DNA of 64,000 nt from Cenococcum geophilum 1.58 (GCA_001692895.1 KV748178.1:4326536-4390535); one strand, 5' to 3'. Counted from the stretch's first letter, positions 23,966-33,952 are shown. The notes: generated from the letters alone by a model not told the origin. Made by a program: numbers and translations.

Positions 23966-24175
23966 ATTTTACACGTTTTATATATTTTGCATATTTTACA
24001 CATTTTATATATTTTATATTTTGCATATTTTATATTCCTATATAACTATATAAATGTAGAGCTATTTATTAAGCAATTAAGATAAGGGGGATACCCTTTA
24101 CAAAGGCTCCAAATCATCAATGGCGGTATTCCTAAACGATCTGCTGCTGTGTACCGATTTCCTAACTAGGCCTAG

Positions 24176-24177
24176 TG

Positions 24178-24208
<31 letters not shown>

Positions 24209-24436
24209 ACTGCTCTGTCTGTGTCCTGTCTGTCTGTCTTATACCTGCCTATGCCTACCTGCCTATGCCTACTGTCTATGCCTACTATCTGCCTACCTGT
24301 CTGTGCCACTGTCTGTGCCTACCTGTCTGTACCTACCTATCTGTGCTACCTGTCTATGCCTACCTGTCCTTACCTACCGTCTATGCCTACCGTCTGTGCC
24401 TCCTATCTGTGCTACTGTCTATGCCTACCTGTCTGT
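24176..24436 (+). repeat. TGCC microsatellite and derived pyrimidine-rich array
   Basis: A pure TGCC tetranucleotide run (24176-24208) passes into a degenerate array of CTGTCTATGCCTAC-like units. All plus-strand frames are open over much of it, which gives cysteine-, leucine- and proline-rich false proteins. Confidence 0.85.
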
Positions 24437-24589
24437 AATTTGGGGGAAAGGTCGGCGCCCCGAATCGAAAGGCCTCCGCCTGATATGTTGAATCGATTAA
24501 TCGTATTAATTCGAATCGATCTGAATTTCGTGCGGCCGAATCTGTCGTCCTCGGTCCGTTCATGCTGCCGACGCCGTTGCTGCTATAGT

Positions 24590-24795
24590 TCGAACGTGTG
24601 GGTCGTCTGGCTCTGGCGGACGGTCGACGGTCGTTCGGGCTTCTAGCGACGGTTCGACGGTCGTCTAGTCTGTCTGACGACCGGTGATCGGTTGTCTGTT
24701 CTGGCGACGGTCGACGGTTGTCCTGGTTTCTGGCGACGGTCGACAGTCGTCTGGTTCTGGCGACGGTCGACGGTCGTCTAGTTGCGGCGACGGTC
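24590..24795 (+). repeat. GC-rich array of GGTCGACGGTCGTC units
   Basis: Six or more imperfect copies of a unit of about 30-35 bp built around CTGGCGACGGTCGACGGTCG. Not coding. Confidence 0.75.
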
Positions 24796-24949
24796 CTCAG
24801 CTGGCTGCCGTTCTGGTGCCTCCCTAGGTAGGCGAGGATGTAAGGAAGGAAGGGTAAAAAATAAGGTGGCTACCTAGGGTAATATAGATAAGGGGTACAC
24901 TTGGCAAGGCACGTGTAGAGGCTATCGGGAATATAGCGGGGACCCGATG

Positions 24950-26221
24950 CAGAGAGCTTCGTGTAGAAGCCTCCGTATGTCGCGCAAAGCCTCGTGCAGA
25001 GCCTCTGTACGTAGAGCTTCGTGTAGAGCCCTTGTGTAGAGCTTCGTGCAGAGCTTCATGTAGAGCCTCATGCGAGCCTTGTGCAAAGCTTCGTGTAGAG
25101 CTTCGTGTAGACCTCGCGCAAAGCTTCGTGCAGAGCTTTGTGTAGAGCTTCGTGTAGAGCTTCGTGCAGAGCTCGTGTAGAGCTTCGTGCAGAGCCTCGT
25201 GTAGAGCTTCGTGCCAGAGCCTCTCGTACAAGAGCCTCTGTACGCAGAGCTTCGTATAGAGCCTCGTGTAGAGCCTCGTGCAAAGCTTGTGGCAGAGCTT
25301 CGTGTAGAGCTTCGTGCAGAGCTTCGTGTAGAGCTTCGTGGCAGAGCCTCGTGTAGAGCCTTCGTGCAGAGCCTCGTACAGAGCTCTATACGCAGAGCTT
25401 CGTATAGAGCTTCGTGCAGAGCTTCGTGCAGAGCTTCGGTAGAGCCTCATGCAGAGCCTTGTGCAAAGCTTCGTGTAGAGCTTCGTGTAGAGCCTCGCGC
25501 AAAGCTTCGTGCAGAGCTTTGTGTAGAGCTTCGTGTAGAGCTTCGTGTAGAGCTTTATGCAAAGCTTCGTGCAGAGCTTCGTGTAGAGCTTCGTGCAGAG
25601 CCTCGTGTAGAGCTTCGTGTAGAGCTTATGCAGAGCTCGTGTAGAGCTTCGTATAGAGCTTCGTGTAGAGCTTCGTGTAGAGCTTCGTGTAGAGCTTCGT
25701 GTAGAGCTTCGTGTAGAGCCTCGTGTAGAGCTTCGTGCAAAGCTTCGTGTAGAGCTTCGTGCAGAGCCTCGTGTAGAGCTTCGTGCAAAGCTTTCGTGTA
25801 GAGCTTCGTGCAGAGCCTCGTGTAGAGCTTCGTGCAGAGCCTCGTACAGAGCCTCTATACGCAGAGCTTCGTATAGAGCTTCGTGCAGAGCTTCGTGCAG
25901 AGCTTCGTGTAGAGCTTCGTGCAAAGCTTCGTGTAGAGCTTCGTGCAAAGCTTCGTGTAGAGCTTCGTGCAGAGCCTCGTGTAGAGCTTCGTGCAAAGCT
26001 TCGTGTAGAGCCTTCGTGCAGAGCCTCGTGTAGAGCTTCGTGCAGAGCCTCGTACAGAGCCTCTATACGCAGAGCTTCGTATAGAGCTTCGTGCAGAGCT
26101 TCGTGCAGAGCTTCGTGTAGAGCTTTGTGCAGAGCCTCGTGCAGAGCTTCGTGCAGAGCTTCGTGTAGAGCTTTGTGCAGAGCTTCGTGCAGAGCTTTGT
26201 GTAGAGCTTCGTGTAGAGCTT
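24950..26221 (+). repeat. 12-bp minisatellite with higher-order structure
   Basis: About 100 copies of a 12-bp unit, AGCTTCGTGTAG with variants (TTCGTGCAG, CTCGTGTAG, TTCGTGCAA). Because 12 is divisible by three and stops are rare in the unit, long frames open on both strands, including His-Glu-Ala-Leu repeats; these are by-products, not genes. A distinct block, CCTCTATACGCAGAGCTTCG, recurs near 25235, 25384, 25852 and 26060, marking a higher-order repeat (208 bp between the last two). Confidence 0.93.
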
Positions 26222-26427
26222 TATAGTATTTTTGTTGCGTTTTTGTTGCAGCCAAAAATTAGGGTCTACTTAAGTCGCAATTTGCGGCGATTTACATGGG
26301 TAGCCTATGTATTTGTAGCAAATCGCCGCAAGTTGCCGCAAATCGCTAAAATCGCGACTTACGCAGGTTTTGCAGACCCCGATTTTCGCTTGCGACAACG
26401 TGCCCAAAAAAAAATTTCCTGATGGGG

Positions 26428-27790
26428 TTAGTTAGAGTTTAGATATCTATACTATAGTAAGGTTAGCTATATCCTAAAGGCAGAACTAGTAAACCTATAC
26501 TTTTTAGACGTAATTAGCTTTATAATGTCCGGCTATAGCTCTTATATTAGTTCTATAAGACCTATTAATAAATAACTCTTCTACTAACTCTCTTTGGTAT
26601 ACCCCTTAGCTATTTACCTTAATTTATAATAGTATTTCTTTATAAGCCTTTTAATTATATTTTAGATAACCAACACGCTAGATATATTATTATTAAAGGA
26701 GGCCTGCCTAATGTCTTTTAGGACTAATATTCTAAATATATACTTAAGCTAATCCACTACATCTAATAAAGGTTTGGGGAAATAGTCTATAAAGATACTT
26801 ATATTAGCTATATTCCTCAATTAATATTAAGTACTTATTTTCTTAGTAGGGCTCTAAGACCGCTGTTACTAGTAACTTAGCTTTAATACTCTCCTTTAGC
26901 TACTATTAGTTAAGGTAATACTAGGTATCTATAGTAGAGCTATCTTTAGCTTACTATAACTATTATAATTACTTACCTAGTATTTAATGGACTGTATTAA
27001 GTATTTAGGTACTAGTAACTATAAGAGTTTTTGAAGTATCTTAGATATTAGGAGTAGCGTTTATAAGTATTGCAATATAGTAATAGGTAGGCAGCAGCGG
27101 CTATTGTTAGAGGGGGATAGCTTATAGTGTTTTAGGGATAGAGGATTGCTATATATCTGTTTAAGGTTAAGGTAAGAAAGCGCTTGCTTTATATTATAAC
27201 TAAGGAATATTACTATATATAGAGAGAGAATATAAGCTAAGAGCAGAGATGGCTATTTAGTAGTATTTATTTTAGATAGCTTATTAAGAAAAGTAAACGT
27301 AGGGTAGTAGAGCCGTAGTAGCTAGAGATCTATATTTAAAACTTCCTTAGCCTTATTATACCACAATATAATAATAGCCAATATCTCTTTTTATTATTAT
27401 TGCTAAAATAAAAGAATACCCCCCTTAATAAGTTTTTAGACCTTATTTAGGTATGGTTAAAGAGATAACTTAGTAAAGGAAGTCTTTCGCTATATAAGAG
27501 TATATAGATATAAAGGTTTCGGCTAAGAAAGTTGCGCTAAAAGGTTTATAATATAGAATAGGATCTATAGCTGGTAAGATAGGGGCCTTAGTAAGGCACT
27601 ATACGGAAATTTAAAGATAAAAAGGTTATATAATAATAAATAGATAATTCCTTTTAAATTATATAGATATTTTATTAGTATATATTACAATATATCTTAA
27701 ATACAGACAGTATGCTTTAGCTAGACTAATAGAATAGATAAGCCTAAACTTATATATTTATTAAATATAGCTACTCCATAGTGCCTATTT
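26428..27790 (-). pseudogene. AT-rich RIP-decayed remnant, family not recognised
   Basis: On the minus strand about 27000-26440 a frame with few interruptions reads KDIRQASFNNNISSVLVI and KSYLLIGLIELI followed by ITSKKYRFTSSAFRI, suggesting a former protein-coding sequence. It sits on the other side of the inverted-repeat element from the 22855-23716 remnant. I see no feature in 27060-27790. Confidence 0.35.
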
Positions 27791-28395
27791 TAGGTTAGCG
27801 TAAGCAAAACAGGACTTTTCTCGCAGTGTGCTGCTCGCGCTTAACCTATACAAGTCAGCCATCCACTCGAGCCAATTTGCCGATCGCGCGACAAATTTGA
27901 ACTATTCTTGAAGTTTCTACAGTGACTTGCATAATCAGCTTCCGGTTTTTTCTCTGCACACTTTTGCTGCGCACGGACTACACTGCCAAGCCAAACGGGC
28001 ATTTTATCAAGGCTCGGTCGAGTTAGGATCCCATTGCATATAATTATTAGCTCCTTGAACAGCGCTTAGCGCTTAAGCCCCAGCCGAAACCTCGCAGCTA
28101 CGGGTTAGCACAAAATCTTTCGGTGTTCCTTATTTAAACGTACACAGGACAAAATGCCCTTTAGGTCTTATCGCTCCATTTATTCTGTTATATGATCCTG
28201 GGACCTACGGTGCGGTAGCAATTGTTAGAAGTTCAGCAACTCGCTTCTAGCGTAGGCAAAACATTTGATAGTATGGGTTGAATTAAACTTTTGCATAACT
28301 ACAGTGGTACTAACTCGAAAGTCCTGATTTACTCAGTCGCCTCCGCTTAATGAAAGCCAATTTGAGAAAGATGCAACCGCTGGATCATCCGTCTT
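27791..28395. other. Non-RIP intergenic sequence downstream of the gene
   Basis: Balanced base composition starts abruptly near 27790. No open frame or RNA gene is supported. It includes the 3' flank of the gene at 28396-29406. Confidence 0.5.
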
Positions 28396-29406
28396 CTACT
28401 GTAAAGCAGCCCAGATACCATTTGCCAATCTTTGAAGGTTTTGCGCAGTGTATATCACGTCCTGTTCCGGTGGGACAGGTTGTCGGAGAAGGATGTTCTG
28501 AAAGTGCAGGACGAGGGGCGGCGTCGTTGCGGGAGGACTTCCGGTAACAACACCGTTTGCGTCAATGTCAACTGTTTGTATTTGGGTGGGGACTTGTGCG
28601 GGCGGCCGATTTGATCGAAGAGCATATGTGAGAGTCGTCGGTCTACACTCCCACTTCTCAATATGTATCGTTCTTGCCGCTCGATTGATTTTAAAAAGAA
28701 GAACAATCTTCACGCGGCCCTGGGAATTGGCCAGCCACCATTGCGCATCATTTCTGAGCTTGCGCAATGTTTCTGACATGCCGACCTCAAAAACAAGTGT
28801 CGGCCAATCCAGTTGATTTGGTCGGGTAGCAAGAGGCCTCCAGCATGAGTCGGGTTCCTTCTTCGACGAAGTTCCCTTATATGCTGTTGCACCCATATCC
28901 ACGAGGTCGTCAAGCTCTGACAGCCCCATATTAATCATCCGATAATTGAAGTCGAATGTGAAAGCCCTAGTCACTCTTTCATGCGCCGGTGTGGGGACTT
29001 TGATTATTAGGGTGTCAATGTCCGTGCAGTGAGTGAACCGTAGGCCCCTCCCGATTGTGTGGCGCTTTTCCTCAATTTTGGCAAAGTCATCCTCTGTGAT
29101 AGGCTGAAAAACCAGATATTGATTTGTTGCTGTACCCTGATACAAATGGTTGGAAAGCGTGTTAACAGCGCTTCGTAGTCCAGAAATTGAGGTAAACGTC
29201 CGAATTTGGTCCTCAAGTCCCTCCAAAAGCTGAGAAGATGTGATAGGAGTAATATCAATCGCTTCGTCGGAGGCTCGAGCGGAGACTTGGGCGGAGGCTG
29301 TGGCGACGGCTGGGGCGGAGGCTTTGGCGGCGGTTGAGGCAGACATGGTGTAAGGGCGGAGATAATAGCGAGCGTCGCTACTGGATTCACCGAAATAAGT
29401 AGTCAT
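28396..29406 (-). CDS. Hypothetical protein, PD-(D/E)XK/Uma2-like fold suspected
   Basis: An intact, intron-free 336-aa frame, the only credible working gene in the window. The N-terminus (residues 1-60) is rich in Ala, Ser and Thr and low in complexity; a second Met at residue 21 (29346) is a possible alternative start. The middle carries a conserved-looking core: KEPDSCWRPL (about residues 184-193), then DWPTLVFEVGMSE (about 200-212) and a helix with DAQWWL, then a strand VKIVLLFKI. The pattern PD...E-x-G with an amphipathic helix and a strand resembles PD-(D/E)XK nuclease-like proteins of the Uma2 type. The usual catalytic Lys after the Glu is not obvious, so enzymatic activity is doubtful. 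No signal peptide or membrane segment is seen. It lies alone in a 2.1-kb island without RIP, between transposon relics. Domain assignment is inference from motif pattern; that it is a gene is well supported. Confidence 0.8.
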   Translation of the reverse strand: MTTYFGESSSDARYYLRPYTMSASTAAKASAPAVATASAQVSARASDEAIDITPITSSQLLEGLEDQIRTFTSISGLRSAVNTLSNHLYQGTATNQYLVFQPITEDDFAKIEEKRHTIGRGLRFTHCTDIDTLIIKVPTPAHERVTRAFTFDFNYRMINMGLSELDDLVDMGATAYKGTSSKKEPDSCWRPLATRPNQLDWPTLVFEVGMSETLRKLRNDAQWWLANSQGRVKIVLLFKINRAARTIHIEKWECRPTTLTYALRSNRPPAQVPTQIQTVDIDANGVVTGSPPATTPPLVLHFQNILLRQPVPPEQDVIYTAQNLQRLANGIWAALQ

Positions 29407-29417
29407 TTTGAAAAGGG

Positions 29418-29515
29418 TTCTTTAATGGATTTGTGACAAGATGTGAGGTTAAAGAAATCTGATGAAATGTTCGACGGTCTCTTTAATGGGTTTGTGACAA
29501 GATGTGAGGTTGAAG
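29418..29515 (-). repeat. Direct repeat in the 5' flank of the gene
   Basis: Two copies, at about 29418-29457 and 29480-29515, of a roughly 36-bp unit with TTTGTGACAAGATGTGAGGTT, differing at a few positions. They end within 15 bp of the start codon, so they fall in the 5' UTR or proximal promoter. An overlapping 108-codon minus-strand frame (29403-29729) is probably an untranslated-region artefact. Confidence 0.75.
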
Positions 29516-29805
29516 ATAAAGGTTGATGAAGAGAACGTACTGTGAGTGATTGATATTTTATTACTTCGTGCGATGAGTCACTCGACGCATTATGGATAAC
29601 CACAGTTGAGAGAGTGTGTGGGCGGGCCGCTACTGGTGGAGAACGAGTTGGTGAGGACAGGTACCCTAAGAAAAAAGTTAGTTTCCAGAGCCAGGTATCG
29701 TGACCCATCATTTCCGGCGGCAAATGCACGAAGTTGTTCGCGACAGGACTAAGCCGTGAGATGATGAAGGAAGAACTTGCTTGTCATTCACCTGTGAGGG
29801 ATTGC

Positions 29806-29811
29806 TTTATA
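29806..29811 (-). promoter_or_regulatory. Possible TATA box
   Basis: TATAAA on the minus strand about 400 bp before the start at 29406. The distance would mean a long leader or an unseen intron, so it is only a candidate. Confidence 0.2.
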
Positions 29812-29952
29812 TTCGCGCAAGTTGTCAGTAAGGGTGACATTCCTATGTGCAGCTCAGGGACTCTAGCGTTGCGTGGTCTCAGAAGGGTTATACCTCTATA
29901 ACTTTCGCTTTCAACTGAGATTTACGGGCCTACCTAATACGTACTGTAGATA

Positions 29953-30011
29953 CCCATAGAATTAACCTTTTGACAAAAAGGGTTAGCAATATCCGCTAAT
30001 TAATTCTATGG
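29953..30011. repeat. Nested inverted repeat (hairpin)
   Basis: CCATAGAATTAA at 29953-29964 pairs perfectly with TTAATTCTATGG at 30000-30011. Inside, AACCTTTTG and CAAAAAGGGTT form a second stem. Total 59 bp. It may be a tiny foldback element or a structured site at the edge of the RIP-free island. Confidence 0.65.
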
Positions 30012-30049
30012 TCTGAGCTTGCTGAGGTAATAAGTCCTAGCAGTCTCTA

Positions 30050-31893
30050 ACGTGTTCGGCAAGCAAGTGGCCACTGCAAGCATGTGGCCACCCCACCAAG
30101 CCACCAACGCCAAATATTGCAAATTACTCAACCACGAACAGTTGTATTTGGTGCAGCTATCTACTAGCTACTTATTTGACGTCTAGGGCACGTACGTGCA
30201 TTATATTCTGTTAATGCGCACATGCTGCACTTGGGTAATGCTCGTTGCGGTCGCTCGGCCGCTGCCTCTACCGTAGCCTCCTTATGCCTAGTTTGAGCAG
30301 CTTGTGCACGAGAGGCCCCTTCTGCTCCTAATAGAACACCCCCCTAGCTATATACGTGCGCCGCTGCGCCTTCTTCTTTTTCTGGCGCTGGTTCTCTATG
30401 CGTAGCTTCTTATTTTTGCTTGCAAGCAGCACAGCGCTTAACATCGCTATTTCGCAACCCTTGATAAGCTAGCTAAGGGCTTGTTCTGTTAGACTCGGTG
30501 GGCTATACGTACGCCGTTTAAGATAGCGTCGTAGCAAGGCCGTCTGCTATTATAGTTTAGTAATATTATAGGGCGTTTTGGCTATCTAAGATATATTTAA
30601 TTGCGGACGACGTTGGGGTAATGGCGTTTAATATTTAATGTGTAGCTGTTCTAGTACGCGATTAGGGCTATATAAGACTAGGCCAGTAGTAGCGAATTCT
30701 GCCTATATATTGTTCTAATATAGTGCTGCCTGCCTAGCCTACCTATACAGTGGCAGAAATTCGTGCTTATTAATATAGTTAACACCCCAGGCTATAATCT
30801 GTTTAACGAGCCCTTTATATAATTACTTAAGGGCTAAAAAACAGCCTATATCTAGGGGCTGCAGTAGATGCAATAAATGCGCTAGTATGTAAAGGACGAC
30901 GATTTAGTGATCTAGGCAGAACTGATCAAATTCTGGCAATATATGGCTATTATGGCTATCTAGCACTAGCAGCTAATGCGTGCTAATTATACGATTCTTT
31001 ATATGCTTATAGAATAAAAATAGCCAGGTTAGGCTAATTTTATTTATCGTCTAGCTATTCTTACTAATACTAATTAACTAGTTATATAGAATAAGGTTAT
31101 ACTAGGCAGCCTAGTGCATTACTACCTTAAAAATAACTAGTAGTGGAATTGCACCCCCTAACGCGTTAATGCACTTAATAATTATAACCCATTCTTAATT
31201 ACCTGGCTATACTATTCTAGGCCGGCTAGCACAATTAGTCCTAGTAATAACTTTTATAGTTCTAATAACACCTATCTAGAAGCCAGTTTTATTAAAATTC
31301 CAGATATTATTATTAAGAATTCTATACTATATAACGGTGTCTTAAACGCGTTTAAACTAGGCTTAAATAAGTATAGGATCTTCGCATTTAGTACGCTAAT
31401 AGTTATACTTGCGATTCCATTTTAATTATAGGTCCTTATAGCGTTTAATAAAGTTATATACTTATTGCTCGCTAATAGGTTGTAATCTAGGGTGCTAGGT
31501 AGCTAGGAGGCTAGCCATCTACTGTATAGTTGCGATTCTTAGTGGCATACTATGTTAACTTATTAATAAGATCTACTGCTTAAGACTCTCTTCTTATGCA
31601 GGTGTTAGGCGGCGATTTAGCGCAGTAAAACCGCGTTTTGGTGTAATGCCAGTAATATAGCGCCTAGTAGTCGTTCGGGGCACATTATACGTTATTATAG
31701 TAGGTTAAAGGGCTTAAAACCGGCCTTTCTTATAGGCATTAATAGCTAGATCAAGTCTGCCCTCTTAAAAAAGGGCTTCTTACTGTTGTGGGGTAGTTAT
31801 TAAGGTTGTAGTTATATAACGCGTCGCGTGTCTTTTCGCGATTTTAGTGGGGTGGCCATATGCTTGTAGTAGCCACTTGCTTGCCGAATACGT
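30050..31893 (-). mobile_element. Fot1/pogo-family DNA transposon
   Basis: 1,844 bp, bounded by 47-bp inverted repeats starting ACGTGTTCGGCAAGCAAGTG (right end ACGTATTCGG...) that differ at four positions, all transitions. Flanked by TA at 30048-30049 and 31894-31895, the target of Tc1/mariner/pogo elements. It encodes a degraded transposase on the minus strand. Confidence 0.92.
30700..31760 (-). pseudogene. Fot1/pogo transposase (CENPB HTH plus DDE), RIP-inactivated
   Basis: The minus-strand translation gives a helix-turn-helix region (ITGITPKRGFTALNRRLTP, then SLKQQILLI and MPLRIATI, about 31480-31680) and a CENPB-type segment ending NFIKRYKDL-LKWNR (about 31400-31440). The DDE core has the first Asp now Asn in WNFNKTGF (about 31280-31305), the second in LLVLDSHNSH (about 30945-30975) and the third in LLHLLQPLDIGCF (about 30840-30880). 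Several stops at former Gln/Trp codons. The size and order match Fot1 relatives of about 550 aa. Confidence 0.88.
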
Positions 31894-31895
31894 TA

Positions 31896-32782
31896 CGCAT
31901 CTTAGCTTATATAAGCTTTAGGTAGTAGTTCTATAGAAGGCGGTAGTATTTATTAGGTTCTTGTACTACCATTTTTATAAACATCTTAGCGTCTCGTATT
32001 TTAATTTTAATAGGTAGTAGCCCTTCCGCTTGCTTATTTGTAGTTATATAGTTAATAAAGGATAAAACATTGTTGGTGTCTACCTCGTTAAGGTCGTTAT
32101 AATCTTTTAAGCCACTAGGCTTCCCCTTAGGGGTTAAGGCTAAGGCTAATAAATTAAATTCTCCTAGGGTTAATTGGCGGCGTAGGTTAAGTATAGGTAT
32201 TAAATTATTCTTTAGGTTTAATATAGTGGCTAGTAAGGAATATTATCTTACTATTATAGGTTCCTTAGAAGTATAAAGTAAGGTAATTTATAGATATGCT
32301 ACTTTTAGCAGCGCCTACAGTATTACAGAGATGTAGAATTGGTCGTAGGCTAAGCGTCAGTAGTAAAAAGGCGCAATATAATGTTATAGGTCGGAGGCAG
32401 TGGCTATAGAACGTATGTATTTAAGGAGTCTACAAGACGTTGCGTAATCGATCGTAAGGGTTGAGGGCGTAAGGAGGTAATATACCTGCGCGTAGCTAAC
32501 ATAAGCTGTACGCGAGGTATACGCAAGAGCACGGGGCTCTCCTATGGAGGCCCCTATGGTAGGGTTCCGTAACACGGAAATTGGAAGGACTAGTATAGGT
32601 AGGAAACTAATAAGGAGAACGTTTATTTTAACTTTTATTACTATCCTTAGTATTACCCCTAAGCTCTAAATTAGTATCTAAATAAGGATCTAAAAGCTAT
32701 TAGCTAAGAGAATTAGTATAGTTCCTAAATATATTATTAGAGAAACTTACCTAGTTAAAAAGGCCTATATAAAAGTGCAAAT
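31896..32782. other. RIP-decayed stretch, unresolved
   Basis: AT-rich left flank of Gypsy C. A 63-codon minus-strand frame at 32384-32575 sits in a slightly GC-richer patch but has no domain I can name. The right half of this host sequence should lie after 48770. Confidence 0.4.
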
Positions 32783-33202
32783 TGTAACGAGGTCTTATAG
32801 CAAGAACTACGGTAGACTCGTTAATGGGCTAGGTGTGTAGGTAATGTAAAAAGTCAACAATGTAATAATAACTAGTGGAGTGGTTGCCTAACAGATTAAC
32901 TTTAATTATATTCTAAGAATTACTATAAGGAAGAAACTATCTAGGTAGAGATTAAGGGTCCTTAAATACATAACCGTATTTCTATAAAATCCTTCTTATA
33001 TATAATATACGTATTATATATAAGGTATATAAGTTCCTTTTATTCCTCTTGTTTAATACGTAGCATATTATATAACCTCGCTTACTATTCCTTGTTATAT
33101 AGTTTTATAGATTCTATCCTAGACCGTGCTTATATTAACTAACTAGCTTCTTTTAACTCCTCTTCTAGTAGTTATAATATTATACTTAAAGCGTTTATAA
33201 TA
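32783..33202 (-). repeat. Gypsy C 3' LTR
   Basis: 420 bp, TGTAAC at the left edge, decayed TATAATA at the right. Same family as the Gypsy A LTR. Confidence 0.92.
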
Positions 33203-33532
33203 CTATCTCCCTCCTTTTTATTTTTGTTCTTAAAGATACCTAGTATCTCTAAGTTATTTATTAAAGGTATAATATCCGTTTAATTAATTTGGTTAATATT
33301 ATTACTTATTATACCTAAAGCTTCTTCTTCTTTATACGCGTAATATTGTACTTACACTATTGCCACAATACTATTACTTAGTAAAATAATACCGTCTCCT
33401 TATTCTCGTTATATAAAAGAGGGGTTAGTTTATATTGCGCTAGCAAGTCCCTTATTTTAGCAACCCTCTTTATATTTAAAGTGTACTAAAGCAAACGTTT
33501 AATTATCCTATAATATTTACTCTACCTCTAAT

Positions 33533-33952
33533 TATAACGGAGCCTTGTAGTAAGAACTACGGTGGACTTATTAATAGGCTAGGTGTATAGGTAATACAAA
33601 AAGTTAACAATGTAATAATAATTAGTAGAGTAGTTGCCTAATAGATTAACTCTAATTGTATTCTAAGAATTACTATAAGGAAGGAATTATCTAGGTAGGG
33701 ACTGTAGTCCTTTAAATATATATCCGTACTCCTAAGAAAGTTATTACTCTATCTACTCCGTCTACTCTATTTGCTTTATAATAGATCTTATAAATTATAT
33801 AGATTATATAGATTACATTACGTAACTCTACTTACTATTCCTCGTTATATAGTTCTACCGGATTTATTCTAGACTATGCCTATATTAACCAACTAGCTTC
33901 TTCCAACTCTTCTCTAAGTAGTTATAATATTGTACTTAAAGCGTTTATAATA
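33533..33952 (-). repeat. Gypsy B 3' LTR
   Basis: 420 bp, TATAAC to TATAATA; a decayed copy of the 41131-41550 LTR. Confidence 0.92.

Larger units (their letters stand above)
23717..26424. mobile_element. Unclassified element with terminal inverted repeats, filled with tandem arrays
   Basis: The ends are inverted copies: CATCAGGAAATTTTTTTT at 23717 and its complement ending at 26424, continuing with a run of Gs, GGGC, CGTTGT and GCA for about 35 bp with few mismatches. Both flanks carry GGG directly outside (23714-23716, 26425-26427), a possible 3-bp TSD. Inside each end are several TTTGCGGCA-type motifs in both directions, as for transposase-binding subterminal repeats. The interior is a series of unrelated tandem arrays with no transposase, so it is non-autonomous if mobile. 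RIP is weak here compared with the flanks. The family is unknown. Confidence 0.6.

Noticed and set aside
24176-24208. Telomere-like repeat
   Set aside because: The unit is TGCC, not TTAGGG, and no telomeric array is present in the window.
23661-24646. Overlapping frames across the 40-bp and TGCC arrays
   Set aside because: They are by-products of tandem repeats; up to four overlapping frames are open at once.
24950-26221. CRISPR-like array
   Set aside because: No unique spacers; it is a head-to-tail minisatellite in a eukaryotic genome.
24824-26255. Very long open frames on both strands (up to 390 codons) with His-Glu-Ala-Leu or Arg-Ala-Ser-Cys repeats
   Set aside because: The 12-bp minisatellite has a period divisible by three and few stops, so several frames open together on both strands. 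No domain or non-repetitive anchor supports a protein.
28432-29390. Additional frames on both strands overlapping the single gene
   Set aside because: They are shadows of the 28396-29406 frame.
29403-29729. 108-codon minus-strand frame just upstream of the gene
   Set aside because: It covers the duplicated leader repeat, overlaps the gene's start and has no domain; more likely untranslated leader.
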